This document shows positions 43,293 to 52,964 of a stretch of DNA of 64,000 nt, one piece after another. Below the pieces are notes generated by a model. It saw only the letters and a program-made list of their open reading frames with translations, made no database searches and was not told where the DNA came from. Made by a program: the position numbers and the translations under genes. Source of the stretch: Azohydromonas australica DSM 1124 (GTDB lineage Bacteria > Pseudomonadota > Gammaproteobacteria > Burkholderiales > Burkholderiaceae_C); NCBI RefSeq assembly GCF_000430725.1, contig NZ_KE387213.1, positions 41,211 through 105,210 of the forward strand, in the 5' to 3' direction. Positions within the stretch are counted from its first letter, which is position 1. The number at the start of each line of letters is the position of its first letter.

Positions 43293-45215
43293 TCAGCTGC
43301 TCTTGCGCACGCGCAGATACCACTCGCACAGCAACCGCACCTGTTTGGGCGTGTAGCCCTTCTGCACCATGCGCGTGACGAAGTCCTCGTGCTTCTTGGC
43401 CTCGTCGGCACTGGCCTTGGCGTTGAAGCTGATGACCGGCAACAACTCCTCGGTGTTGCTGAACATCTTCTTCTCGATCACGGTGCGCAGCTTCTCGTAG
43501 CTGGTCCACACCGGGTTCTTGCCTTGGTTGTTGGCACGCGCGCGCAGCACGAAGTTGACGATTTCGTTGCGGAAGTCCTTGGGATTGGCGATGCCCGCGG
43601 GCTTCTCGATCTTCTCCAGCTCCGCGTTGAGCGAGGCGCGATCGAACACTTCGCCGGTGTCGGTGTCGCGGTACTCGTGGTCCTGGATCCAGTAGTCGGC
43701 GTAGGTGACGTAACGGTCAAAGATGTTCTGCCCGTACTCGCTGTAGCTTTCCAGGTACGCGGTCTGGATCTCCTTGCCGATGAACTCCGCGTAGCGCGGC
43801 GCCAGCTGTTCCTTGATGAAGCCGATGTACTTCTGCTCCAACTCGGCCGGGAACTGCTCGCGCTCGATCTGCTGCTCCAGCACGTACATCAGGTGCACCG
43901 GATTGGCCGCCACCTCGGTGGAGTCGAAGTTGAAGACCTTGGAGATGATCTTGAAGGCGAAGCGCGTGCTGATGCCGCTCATGCCCTCGTCCACGCCGGC
44001 GTAGTCGCGGTACTCCTGGTAGCTCTTGGCGCGCGGGTCGGTGTCCTTGAGGTTCTCGCCGTCGTAGACCTGCATCTTGCTGAAGAGGCTGGAGTTCTCC
44101 GGTTCCTTCAGCCGCGTGAGCGCCGCGAACTGGCTCATCATCTTGAGCGTGCCCGGCGCACAGGTGGCCTGGGCCAGCGACGAGTTGCGGATGAGCTTCT
44201 CGTAGATCTTGACCTCCTCGCTCACGCGCAGGCAGTACGGCACCTTGACGATGTAGATGCGGTCCAGGAAGGCCTCGTTGTTCTTGTTGTTGCGGAACGC
44301 CTTCCACTCGCTCTCGTTGCTGTGTGCCAGCACCACGCCGTCGAAGGGAATTGCGCCGAAGCCCTCGGTGCCCTTGAAGTTGCCTTCCTGCGTGGCCGTG
44401 AGCAGCGGGTGCAGCACCTTGATGGGCGCCTTGAACATTTCCACGAATTCCAGCAGCCCCTGGTTGGCCAGGCACAAGCCGCCGGAGTAGCTGTAGGCGT
44501 CGGGGTCGTCCTGGGCGTAGGTTTCGAGCTTGCGGATGTCGACCTTGCCTACCAGCGCGCTGATGTCTTGGTTGTTCTCGTCGCCGGGCTCGGTCTTGGC
44601 GATGCCGATCTGCTTGAGGATCGACGGATGGCGCTTGACAACGCGGAACTTGCGGATGTCGCCACCAAACTCTTCCAGCCGCTTGACGGCCCAGGGCGAG
44701 AGCACGCGGTTGAGATAGCGGCGCGGAATGCCGTATTCCTTTTCCAGGATCGGGCCGTCCTCCACCGCATCGAACAGGCCCAGCGGGCTCTCGTTCACCG
44801 GCGAGCCCTTGATCGCGTAGAAGGGCACCTCCTGCATGAGCTGCTTCAGCCGCTCGGCAATGGAGCTCTTGCCACCGCCGACCGGACCCAGCAGATAGAG
44901 GATCTGCTTCTTCTCTTCCAGCCCCTGCGCGGCATGGCGGAAGTACGAAACCACCTGCTCGATCGAGTCCTCCATGCCGTAGAACTCGGCAAAGGCGGGA
45001 TAAATCTTGATGACCTTGTTGGCGAAGATGCGCGACAGGCGCGGTTCGTTGCGCGTGTCAATCATCTGTGGATCGCCGATGGCCTTGAGCATGCGCTCGG
45101 CCGCGGTGGCATAGGCCAGCGGGTTGCGCTTGCACTCCGCGAGGTATTCCTCCAGCGAGAGCTCTTCCTCGCGGGTGCGTTCGTAACGGGCGGCGAAGCT
45201 GCTGATCACGTCCAT
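43293..45215 (-). CDS. prkA: PrkA family serine protein kinase
   Basis: A 640-residue PrkA/YeaG protein starting MDVISSFAARYERTREEELS behind a textbook AAGGAGG ribosome-binding site; the longer frame is rejected. The N-terminal AAA-like domain carries a P-loop GPVGGGKSS at 110-118 and LIRNSSLAQATCAPGTLKMM in the middle. The C-terminal kinase-like domain includes QTAYLESYSEYGQNIFDRYVTYADYW. Homologues are RpoS- or NtrC-dependent in enterobacteria and respond to nitrogen starvation. It heads the prkA-yeaH-spoVR operon and has a long upstream region. Confidence 0.96.
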   Translation of the reverse strand: MDVISSFAARYERTREEELSLEEYLAECKRNPLAYATAAERMLKAIGDPQMIDTRNEPRLSRIFANKVIKIYPAFAEFYGMEDSIEQVVSYFRHAAQGLEEKKQILYLLGPVGGGKSSIAERLKQLMQEVPFYAIKGSPVNESPLGLFDAVEDGPILEKEYGIPRRYLNRVLSPWAVKRLEEFGGDIRKFRVVKRHPSILKQIGIAKTEPGDENNQDISALVGKVDIRKLETYAQDDPDAYSYSGGLCLANQGLLEFVEMFKAPIKVLHPLLTATQEGNFKGTEGFGAIPFDGVVLAHSNESEWKAFRNNKNNEAFLDRIYIVKVPYCLRVSEEVKIYEKLIRNSSLAQATCAPGTLKMMSQFAALTRLKEPENSSLFSKMQVYDGENLKDTDPRAKSYQEYRDYAGVDEGMSGISTRFAFKIISKVFNFDSTEVAANPVHLMYVLEQQIEREQFPAELEQKYIGFIKEQLAPRYAEFIGKEIQTAYLESYSEYGQNIFDRYVTYADYWIQDHEYRDTDTGEVFDRASLNAELEKIEKPAGIANPKDFRNEIVNFVLRARANNQGKNPVWTSYEKLRTVIEKKMFSNTEELLPVISFNAKASADEAKKHEDFVTRMVQKGYTPKQVRLLCEWYLRVRKSS

Positions 45216-45722
45216 GGGACCTCCTTGAATGGAAGACGCACACAGGCGGTAGCCGGCCGCCAGAGCGTCTGGGAAGTTCTGATGAAGTCCCGGCTGTACG
45301 GGCCCGGGCGCCATCAGAGCTTTCCGGTCTTCAGCGTGTGGCTTGCGTGATCGTCCCTCCAAGGGAGCCAAAGTCAGCGCGATTCACCAGGCGAGTCTTT
45401 CAACGACGCCTGCCTCATCCTCAGCAAGGACCGTGCCCCGTTTGGTCCTTGCATTCCAGTGCCGGTCCGGCGTGCCCGCATGAGGTACTTCAACGATGCT
45501 GCCCTGATATGGGCTGACACGCACGTCGGGCAGCCATCGCTTTACATCCGAACCCGTACCCCAGTTCATTCGTTCACATTTCGAAGGACTCAGTTCTGAG
45601 GGCTTTCCCGTATTTCAGGTTGCCTTTCTTCTTTACGCCCACGCTACCGGCTGGCCTATAGCCCCTGCGCCGTCGTTGCCTTACTTGGCGGCGCTTCTGT
45701 TCGCGCTGGCTACGCTGTCTGC
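45216..45722. other. Long intergenic region between prkA operon and otsB
   Basis: About 507 bases between divergent prkA and otsB, clearly lower in GC than flanking genes. It should contain both promoters, and both neighbours are stress-response loci. TCCCT-CCA-AGGGA near 45355-45367 is a small palindrome. A 61-codon minus-strand frame at 45384-45569 lacks a ribosome-binding site and resembles nothing I know. No clear sigma factor hexamers were found. Confidence 0.45.
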
Positions 45723-46472
45723 ATGTCAGGACCCCCTCTGCTTACACCCGGATGTGCCGTATTTCTGGATTTCGACGGCACGCTGGCCGAGATCGCACCT
45801 CATCCGCAAGCCGTGACGGTGCCTGCCAGCTTGCCTTCTCGCTTGGCTGCGCTGACCAGCGCACTGGACGGCGCTCTGGCCATCGTCACGGGCCGGCCGA
45901 TCACCGAAATCGACCATTTCTTGACCCCCCTGCAGTTGCCTGCCGCAGGCGTGCACGGCGCCGAGCGGCGCAACGCCGAGGGCAGCTGGCAGCGCCTGCC
46001 CACGCCGGCGCTGGACGCGGTACTGGCCCCGCTGCAAGCCTTGTGCGCTGCGCATCCCGGGCTGCTGTTGGAACGCAAATCCGTTGCCTTGGCGCTGCAC
46101 TACCGCTTGGCACCGGCACTGGAGGCCGAATGCTTGGCGGCCATGACCCGCGCCCTGGAACAGCTTCCGGACATGGCCCTGATGCGTGGCAAGCAGGTGC
46201 TCGAGCTCAAGCCGCGCACTGCTGGCAAGGATGCCGCCGTGCACGCCTTCCTGGCCGAAGCGCCGTTCCACGGACGACAACCCTGGTTTTTTGGGGATGA
46301 CGTGACCGACGAAGTGGCATTCGAGGCCGTGCAGGCCTTGGGAGGCATCGCCGTCAAGGTCGGTGAGGGGGCCACCCGAGCCCACTACCGGGTACAAGGC
46401 CCAGCGGCGCTGCAGCGCTGGATGCAGTCTTCCCTGCAGGCCCTTGGTATCCCCTCTGGAGACCTGGACTGA
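45723..46472 (+). CDS. otsB: Trehalose-6-phosphate phosphatase
   Basis: A 249-residue HAD-superfamily phosphatase that removes phosphate from trehalose 6-phosphate. HAD motifs are FLDFDGTLAEIA at 14-25 (nucleophile Asp and Asp+2), IVTGRPITEIDHFL, the Lys-containing ELKPRTAGKDAAVHAFL and FFGDDVTDEVAF (motif IV). AGVHGAERR is the trehalose-phosphatase cap motif. otsA follows 342 bases downstream. Trehalose serves as osmoprotectant, matching the adjacent stress operon. Confidence 0.96.
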   Translation: MSGPPLLTPGCAVFLDFDGTLAEIAPHPQAVTVPASLPSRLAALTSALDGALAIVTGRPITEIDHFLTPLQLPAAGVHGAERRNAEGSWQRLPTPALDAVLAPLQALCAAHPGLLLERKSVALALHYRLAPALEAECLAAMTRALEQLPDMALMRGKQVLELKPRTAGKDAAVHAFLAEAPFHGRQPWFFGDDVTDEVAFEAVQALGGIAVKVGEGATRAHYRVQGPAALQRWMQSSLQALGIPSGDLD

Positions 46473-46814
46473 CTCCTGAATTCGGAGGAGGTTGGATCCG
46501 GGCACGATGGGACGGCTGCGCATGTTCCTCGCCCCAGGCGGTCCGTAGTTGCAATCAATCCGGGCCCACTGCACCACTTCGGGGGCAATTTGCCCGCAGA
46601 CGGTGCCTGTAGCGTCACATGCAACGCGGCGGTCCGTCACGGTTGCACCTTGAGCCGGTATCCATGGCTGCCGGCCTGCGCTTGCCGAGCCGGCGCCTCT
46701 CAAGGCACGCGCCCTGCCCTGGGCGCCTGAAGGCTCGCGATACCCGTCCAGGGCGCGCGGGGATATTTCATGCAACGGTGCGCCCGGAGTGCACCCGGGA
46801 ACAGGTGATTTGAG
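46473..46814. other. Intergenic gap between otsB and otsA
   Basis: 342 bases without a supported gene inside the trehalose locus. Some Burkholderiales carry a GH15 glycosidase between these genes; no remnant of one is legible here. A 64-codon frame (46619-46813) ending two bases before the otsA ATG has a basic, unfamily-like translation and is not annotated. The region may hold an otsA promoter. Confidence 0.45.
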
Positions 46815-48197
<1,383 letters not shown>

Positions 48198-48223
48198 CGG
48201 CTCGTCGCTCCCCCAACAAAAAT

Positions 48224-48251
48224 CCCGTGCCACAGCCGTGGCACGGGGTTT
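48224..48251. terminator. Bidirectional terminator between otsA and parB
   Basis: CCCGTGCCAC, loop AGCC, GTGGCACGGG: a 10-bp perfect stem between convergent genes. It is followed by GTTTATT on the plus strand and by ATTTTTGTTGG on the minus strand, so it can serve both genes. Confidence 0.9.
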
Positions 48252-48284
48252 ATTCAGCATGCTGATGAAGTGGAAGCTCGACCG

Positions 48285-49166
48285 CTATGCTTCCTTCACG
48301 CCCAGCTTGTCCAGCAGCCCGTTGAGCTCGTCCAGCGAGCTGAAGGCAATGGCGATCTCGCCCTTTTCGCCATTCATCGTCTTGCGGCGGATGCGGATTT
48401 CCACCGCGGCGGTCAGCGCATCGGCCAGCAGTTCCTCGATGCGCTGAAGGTCGCGCGACTTGTCCTGCAGCGCCTGCGGACCCGGCTTGGGCTTGGCCGG
48501 GGCCGCCTGGCGGGCCACCAGCTTTTCCGCCTCGCGCACCGAGAGCTTGCGCGCCACGATCTCGTTGGCATGCAGGATCTGCTGCGCCGGCTCCACCGCC
48601 AGCAGCGCACGCGCATGCCCCATGTCCAGGTCGCCCGCCATCAGCATCTGCTGCACCTGCGGGCACAGGTTGAGCAGGCGCAGCAGGTTGCTGGCGGCAC
48701 TGCGCGAGCGGCCGACGGCACGCGCGGCCTGCTCGTGCGTGAGGTTGAACTCGGTGATCAGACGCTGCAGCCCCTGAGCTTCTTCCAGCGGGTTCAGGTC
48801 CTCGCGCTGGATGTTCTCGATCAGCGCCATCACGGCCGCCGACTCGTCGGGCACCTCGCGCACCAGCACCGGCACCTCTTCCAGCCCGGCGATCCGGGCC
48901 GCGCGGCTGCGGCGTTCGCCGGCAATGATCTCGTAGCGCCCTTCCTGTGCCGGCCGCACCAGGATCGGCTGCATCACGCCTTGGCTCTTGATGCTTTCGG
49001 CCAGCTCGTAGAGCGAGCCCTCGTCCATGCGGGTGCGCGGCTGATAACGGCCGGGCATCAGCAGATCCAGCTTCAACGCCGACGGCGGCGCCTCGGGCGC
49101 CTCCACGCGCGGCCCGAGCAGGGCTTCCAGGCCCAGACCCAGGCCCTTGGGTTTCTTCGTCACCAT
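48285..49166 (-). CDS. parB: Chromosome partitioning protein ParB
   Basis: A 293-residue ParB, the CTP-hydrolysing clamp that loads at parS and spreads over nearby DNA. The N-terminus KKPKGLGLGLEALLG is the ParA-stimulating tail. IAGERRSRAARIAGL is the GERRxRA CTP-binding box, and ALIENIQREDLNPLEEAQGL follows. The HTH that reads parS is near LTHEQAARAVGRSRSAASNLLRLL, with a C-terminal dimerisation domain. Two perfect parS sites lie about 4 kb away inside mnmG. The start overlaps the hydrolase stop by 7 bases. Confidence 0.97.
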   Translation of the reverse strand: MVTKKPKGLGLGLEALLGPRVEAPEAPPSALKLDLLMPGRYQPRTRMDEGSLYELAESIKSQGVMQPILVRPAQEGRYEIIAGERRSRAARIAGLEEVPVLVREVPDESAAVMALIENIQREDLNPLEEAQGLQRLITEFNLTHEQAARAVGRSRSAASNLLRLLNLCPQVQQMLMAGDLDMGHARALLAVEPAQQILHANEIVARKLSVREAEKLVARQAAPAKPKPGPQALQDKSRDLQRIEELLADALTAAVEIRIRRKTMNGEKGEIAIAFSSLDELNGLLDKLGVKEA

Positions 49167-49729
49167 GGCGCGATTGTCGGTGATAGCCCCCCCGCCACTG
49201 CCACCCGGCGCAACAGTTCGAGACCTTGTGCCCAGTCGCCCAGACCCGATTCGGCATTGATGTGGCCGGCATTGCCCAGCTTCACCAGCTCGGCGCCCCA
49301 GTCCACCGCGATGCCCTCGGCCCGCGCCGGGGCGCAGAAGGGGTCATCGCTGCTCACCACGGCGAGCGCCGCGAAGGGCAAGCGCTGTCTCACCATGGGA
49401 CGCCAGGAATAGAGATTGGGCGGCATGTCCTCGCGCTCCACGTCGGGTGGGGCCACCAGCAGCGCCCCGGCCACGCGCTGCGCGTGCTGCGAGTGCGCAG
49501 CCCACGCGGCCACCAGTTGGCAACCGAGGCTGTGCGCTGCCAGCAGCAGCGGGCCGCGCGCCTGGAGAACGCTCTCCTCCAGTTGCGCCATCCAGTCGCC
49601 GCGGCGCGGCCACAGCCAGTCGTCCTGCTGCACGCGCGTGAAACCGTGACGCTGCTCCCAGCGGCTTTGCCAATGATCGGGGCCGGAATCCTGCCAACCG
49701 GGCAGGAGCAGCACTTGCAAGTCGTCCAT
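49160..49729 (-). CDS. RBBP9/YdeN family serine hydrolase
   Basis: A 189-residue alpha/beta hydrolase of the RBBP9/YdeN family. VLLLPGWQDSGPDHWQSRWE at 6-25 is the family N-terminus, AHSLG near residue 66 holds the nucleophile Ser, SDDPFC the Asp region and GNAGHINAESG the catalytic His. The physiological substrate is unknown. It overlaps parB by 7 bases and so is presumably co-transcribed with it; a gene of this family often lies between parA and parB in related bacteria. Here argC separates it from parA. Confidence 0.9.
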   Translation of the reverse strand: MDDLQVLLLPGWQDSGPDHWQSRWEQRHGFTRVQQDDWLWPRRGDWMAQLEESVLQARGPLLLAAHSLGCQLVAAWAAHSQHAQRVAGALLVAPPDVEREDMPPNLYSWRPMVRQRLPFAALAVVSSDDPFCAPARAEGIAVDWGAELVKLGNAGHINAESGLGDWAQGLELLRRVAVAGGLSPTIAPW

Positions 49730-49776
49730 GGGGCTTGGCTTATCCTTTTACGTTTGCTCGAAGTGGAGAGGCGAAG

Positions 49777-50718
49777 ATGAAACATACCGTGTTCGTGGAC
49801 GGGCAGGAGGGCACCACCGGCCTGCGCATCCATGAGTACCTGGCGCAGCGCGACGACGTCGAGCTGCTGCGCATCGACCCGGACAAGCGCAAGGATCCGG
49901 CCGAGCGTGCCAGGCTGCTCGACGCCGCCGAAGTGTCCTTCCTGTGCCTGCCCGATGCCGCCTCGCGCGAGGCCGCCGCGCTGGTGCGCAACCCGAATGC
50001 CTGCCTGATCGACGCCAGCACCGCGCACCGCACCGCACCGGGCTGGGTGTTCGGCCTGCCGGAACTGGCCAAGGGGCAGCGCGAGCTGATCCGCCAGTCC
50101 AAGCGCATTTCCAACCCGGGCTGCCACTCCACGGCCTTCATCCTGCTGTTGCGCCCGCTGGTCGATGCCGGCCTTGTGGCCCCGACGCTGCCGTTGTCAG
50201 CCACGTCGATCACCGGCTACTCGGGTGGCGGCAAGACCATGATCGCGGACTACGAAGGCAGCGGGAATCCCAAGCTGGCCTCGCCCCGGCCTTACGGTCT
50301 GACGCTGGCGCACAAGCACATTCCCGAGATGACGGCGCACACCGGCCTGCAGGTGGCGCCCGTGTTCATGCCGGTGGTGGGCCCGTTCCTGAAAGGCCTG
50401 GCGGTGAGCGTGCCGCTGCACTTCTCGCAGCTTGCCCCTGGCACCGATGCGCAGCGCCTGCATGCGGCCTACGAGGCGCATTACGCCGGCGAGCGCTTCA
50501 TCAAGGTGCTGCCGCTGGGCGATGCGGCCAACCTGGACGGCGGCTTCTTCGACGTGCAGGCCTGCAATGACACCAACCGCGTGGACATCGGCGTGTTCGC
50601 CAACGACAAGCAGGCCATCGTCATGGCCCGCCTGGACAACCTGGGCAAGGGCGCCAGCGGCGCAGCCGTGCAGTCGATGAACATCCACCTCGGCCTGGAC
50701 GAAGGCCTGGGCCTCTGA
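49777..50718 (+). CDS. argC: N-acetyl-gamma-glutamyl-phosphate reductase, ArgC type 2
   Basis: A 313-residue short-form ArgC reducing N-acetylglutamyl phosphate in arginine synthesis. GGAGAGGCGAAG precedes the ATG. The N-terminus HTVFVDGQEGTTGLRIHEYL is the NADP-binding loop of the type 2 class; DLPDAAS-equivalent CLPDAASREAA, SNPGCHSTAF with the catalytic Cys near 117, and TGYSGGGKTMI follow. It is on the plus strand inside an otherwise minus-strand par cluster, separating parA from the hydrolase-parB pair, and ends in its own terminator. Confidence 0.94.
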   Translation: MKHTVFVDGQEGTTGLRIHEYLAQRDDVELLRIDPDKRKDPAERARLLDAAEVSFLCLPDAASREAAALVRNPNACLIDASTAHRTAPGWVFGLPELAKGQRELIRQSKRISNPGCHSTAFILLLRPLVDAGLVAPTLPLSATSITGYSGGGKTMIADYEGSGNPKLASPRPYGLTLAHKHIPEMTAHTGLQVAPVFMPVVGPFLKGLAVSVPLHFSQLAPGTDAQRLHAAYEAHYAGERFIKVLPLGDAANLDGGFFDVQACNDTNRVDIGVFANDKQAIVMARLDNLGKGASGAAVQSMNIHLGLDEGLGL

Positions 50719-50748
50719 AGCCAGCCCCAACTGCCAAAGCCAAGCAGA

Positions 50749-50768
50749 GCCGCCTCCGGGCGGCTTTT
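50749..50768 (+). terminator. Rho-independent terminator of argC
   Basis: GCCGCC, loop TCCG, GGCGGC, TTTT: a 6-bp GC stem with a T-run 30 bases after the argC stop codon. Confidence 0.85.
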
Positions 50769-50811
50769 CGATGCCCGCCTCGCGCGAATGCGCCTGACCG
50801 GCATCAGCTTC

Positions 50812-51582
50812 TCAGCGCTTGGCGCAGCGCTTGACCAACTCGTCGGCGAACTCGACGTAGGCCTGCGCCCCCTTGGCTGCCGGATCGAACACCACGCCCG
50901 GCAAGCCATAACTGGGCGCCTCCGCCAAGCGCACGTTGCGCGGGATGACGCTATCGAACACCTTGTCGCCGAAATGCTGCTTGAGCTGCTCGCTCACCTG
51001 CTGCTGCAGCGTCATGCGCGGGTCGTACATCACGCGCAGCAATCCGATGATCTGCAGCCGCGGATTCAGGCTGGCATGGATCTGCTTGATGGTGTTCACC
51101 AAGTCCGTCAGCCCCTCCAGTGCGAAGTATTCGCACTGCATCGGCACCACCACGCCATGCGCCGCGCACATGCCATTGAGCGTGAGCAGGCTCAGTGAAG
51201 GCGGGCAATCGACCAGCACGAAGTCATAGTCTTGCTCACAAGCCGCCAGCGCTGCGCGCAAGCGGTCCTGCCGCCGTTCCACGCCCACCAGTTCCACTTC
51301 CGCACCGGACAGCTCACGGTTCGCGCCCAGCACGTCGTAGCCGGCCTTGTCGGCTTTCACGCGCGCATCGGCCACCGTGATGGTTTCCAGCAGCACCTCG
51401 TAGACGCTGTGTTCCAGCGTCCGCTTGTCCACGCCGGAACCCATGGTGGCATTGCCCTGCGGGTCCAGATCCACCACCAGCACCCGTTGCCCGATACGCA
51501 CCAGTCCGGCGGCGAGGTTGACGGCGGTGGTGGTCTTGCCGACGCCGCCCTTCTGGTTCGCGATACAAAAGATCTTGGCCAT
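50812..51582 (-). CDS. parA: Chromosome partitioning ATPase ParA (Soj)
   Basis: A 256-residue ParA/Soj, the DNA-binding ATPase whose gradients move ParB-parS complexes. The start MAKIFCIANQKGGVGKTTTA carries the deviant Walker A with the signature Lys11 and Lys16. LVVDLDPQGNATMG (A'), FVLVDCPPSLSLLTLNG (Walker B region) and VPMQCEYFALEGL follow. The open frame extends 73 codons upstream without homology. It is in the order mnmG, rsmG, LysE, parA, but transcription toward parB is interrupted by argC on the other strand. Confidence 0.97.
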   Translation of the reverse strand: MAKIFCIANQKGGVGKTTTAVNLAAGLVRIGQRVLVVDLDPQGNATMGSGVDKRTLEHSVYEVLLETITVADARVKADKAGYDVLGANRELSGAEVELVGVERRQDRLRAALAACEQDYDFVLVDCPPSLSLLTLNGMCAAHGVVVPMQCEYFALEGLTDLVNTIKQIHASLNPRLQIIGLLRVMYDPRMTLQQQVSEQLKQHFGDKVFDSVIPRNVRLAEAPSYGLPGVVFDPAAKGAQAYVEFADELVKRCAKR

Positions 51583-51620
51583 GTTGGGGATTTGTTGTGA
51601 TGGTGGAGCGGCAAGCGTTC

Positions 51621-52229
51621 TCAGCGCACCAGCCGCAGACCGAAGCCCAGCAGCGCCAGGCCAGCCAGGCGTTGCAGGGCGCGTGCCAGACGCCGGTGCG
51701 CGCGCACGTACGCCGCCACGGCATTGGCACCCGCACACAGCGCCAGGCACCACACCGCGGTGATCACCGCGATCAGCAGCGCCATGAACGCGAAGGTCCA
51801 CACTCCCTGCTGGCGTGCCGGATCAATGAACAGCGGGAAGAAGGCCATGTAGAACACGATGGCCTTGGGATTGGACAAGGTGATGAAGAACCCTTGGCGC
51901 AGATAGTGCCCCGGCGACACGCGAACCGGCAGTGCTTCCTCTCCGTCGCGGGCCAGCAGCATTTTCAACCCCATCCAGCTCAGGTAGGCGGCACCGGCCA
52001 CCTGCAATGCCTTGAACAGCGCCGGATAGGCGGCCAGCGTGGCCGCCACTCCCGCCACCGCCAGCCACAGCAGCACTTGGTCACCGAGGATCAGCCCCAG
52101 TGTCGCCGCGGCGCCACCCTTGAAACCACCTTGCCCTGCGCTGCTCAACAGCATGAAAGTACCTGGCCCGGGCAGTGCCAGAAACAGGATCACGGCGGCA
52201 CAAAAGGCGCCTACATCGATGCCGAGCAT
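51621..52229 (-). CDS. LysE family amino-acid exporter
   Basis: A 202-residue inner-membrane exporter of the LysE/RhtB family with about six hydrophobic segments. The start MLGIDVGAFCAAVILFLALPGPGTF follows CTGGAGGG. LPGPGT is the family motif at the first loop, and LSNPKAIVFYMAFFPLF is the second signature. It probably exports an amino acid or related metabolite; the substrate is not predictable. It lies between rsmG and parA, the usual position in related genomes. Confidence 0.92.
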   Translation of the reverse strand: MLGIDVGAFCAAVILFLALPGPGTFMLLSSAGQGGFKGGAAATLGLILGDQVLLWLAVAGVAATLAAYPALFKALQVAGAAYLSWMGLKMLLARDGEEALPVRVSPGHYLRQGFFITLSNPKAIVFYMAFFPLFIDPARQQGVWTFAFMALLIAVITAVWCLALCAGANAVAAYVRAHRRLARALQRLAGLALLGFGLRLVR

Positions 52230-52295
52230 GAATCCCTCCAGAGGTTCGGGACCGCCCGGCATGCACTTCCAGGCGCTCGCCGTGATTGTCCGGTT

Positions 52296-52964
52296 TCAGC
52301 GCCGTAATCGCATCCACACCAGACAACGTTCGGCATCCAGTCCCGGTACGGCCAAGGGTTCCACGTGAAACACTTCCACGTCCGCGGGCAAGGCAGCGAT
52401 TTCCTCATCCGGCCGTTTGCCCTTCATCGCCATCCAAAGCCCCTCGGGCGCCAGCCGCTCGCGCGTCAACGCCACGAAATCGGCCAGCGTGGCGAAAGCC
52501 CGGCTGGTGATCAGCTCGTAGCGGCCGGGGAGTTGCTCCACACGCGCATGTTCCGCGCGCAGGTTGCGCAGCCCCAGTTCCGCACTCACCTGTCGGATGA
52601 AAGCCGCCTTCTTGCCCACCGTGTCCACGCAACTTACCTGCAATCCCGGACACAGCACGGCGATCAGCACGCCCGGCAACCCGCCGCCACTGCCCACATC
52701 CAGCAGCCGCAAGCCGTCACGGCCAGCCAGCACGCGTTGCAAAGGTGGCAGCGCTGCCAGGCAATCCGCCAGGTGATGCGTGAACATCTGCGCCGGGTCG
52801 CGCAGCGCCGTCAGGTTGTAGGTCTTGTTCCAGCGCTGCAGCAACGCCAGATAGTCGTGCAGCTGCCGCAGCTGGTAGTCATCCGGCGCCAACCCCAGTT
52901 GCCGGGCCAGCGCCGCGATGGGGTGATCGGTAGAAAGGTCCATCGGAAGTTCAGAGGGCAACAT
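52296..52964 (-). CDS. rsmG: 16S rRNA (guanine(527)-N7)-methyltransferase
   Basis: RsmG (GidB) makes m7G527 in 16S rRNA; its loss gives low-level streptomycin resistance. Motifs are LLQRWNKTYNLTALRDPAQMFTHHLADCL, LLDVGSGGGLPGVLIAVL (SAM site), SCVDTVGKKAAFIRQV and ITSRAFATLADFV. The start is uncertain: ATG 52964 (used) overlaps mnmG's end and ATG 52943 is the alternative; neither has a strong ribosome-binding site. Close to the 3' end lies a 14/16 match to parS at 52357-52372. Confidence 0.95.
   Translation of the reverse strand: MLPSELPMDLSTDHPIAALARQLGLAPDDYQLRQLHDYLALLQRWNKTYNLTALRDPAQMFTHHLADCLAALPPLQRVLAGRDGLRLLDVGSGGGLPGVLIAVLCPGLQVSCVDTVGKKAAFIRQVSAELGLRNLRAEHARVEQLPGRYELITSRAFATLADFVALTRERLAPEGLWMAMKGKRPDEEIAALPADVEVFHVEPLAVPGLDAERCLVWMRLRR
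52357..52372. promoter_or_regulatory. Near-consensus parS-like site in rsmG
   Basis: GGTTCCACGTGAAACA matches the parS consensus TGTTTCACGTGAAACA at 14 of 16 positions; the right half is perfect. It may be a weak ParB site or chance similarity. Confidence 0.45.

Noticed and set aside
45384..45569. 61-codon minus-strand frame upstream of prkA
   Set aside because: No ribosome-binding site, no recognisable family; left as unassigned intergenic sequence.
46619..46813. 64-codon frame ending two bases before otsA
   Set aside because: Arg/Pro-rich translation without homology or ribosome-binding site; otsA's own start is well supported.
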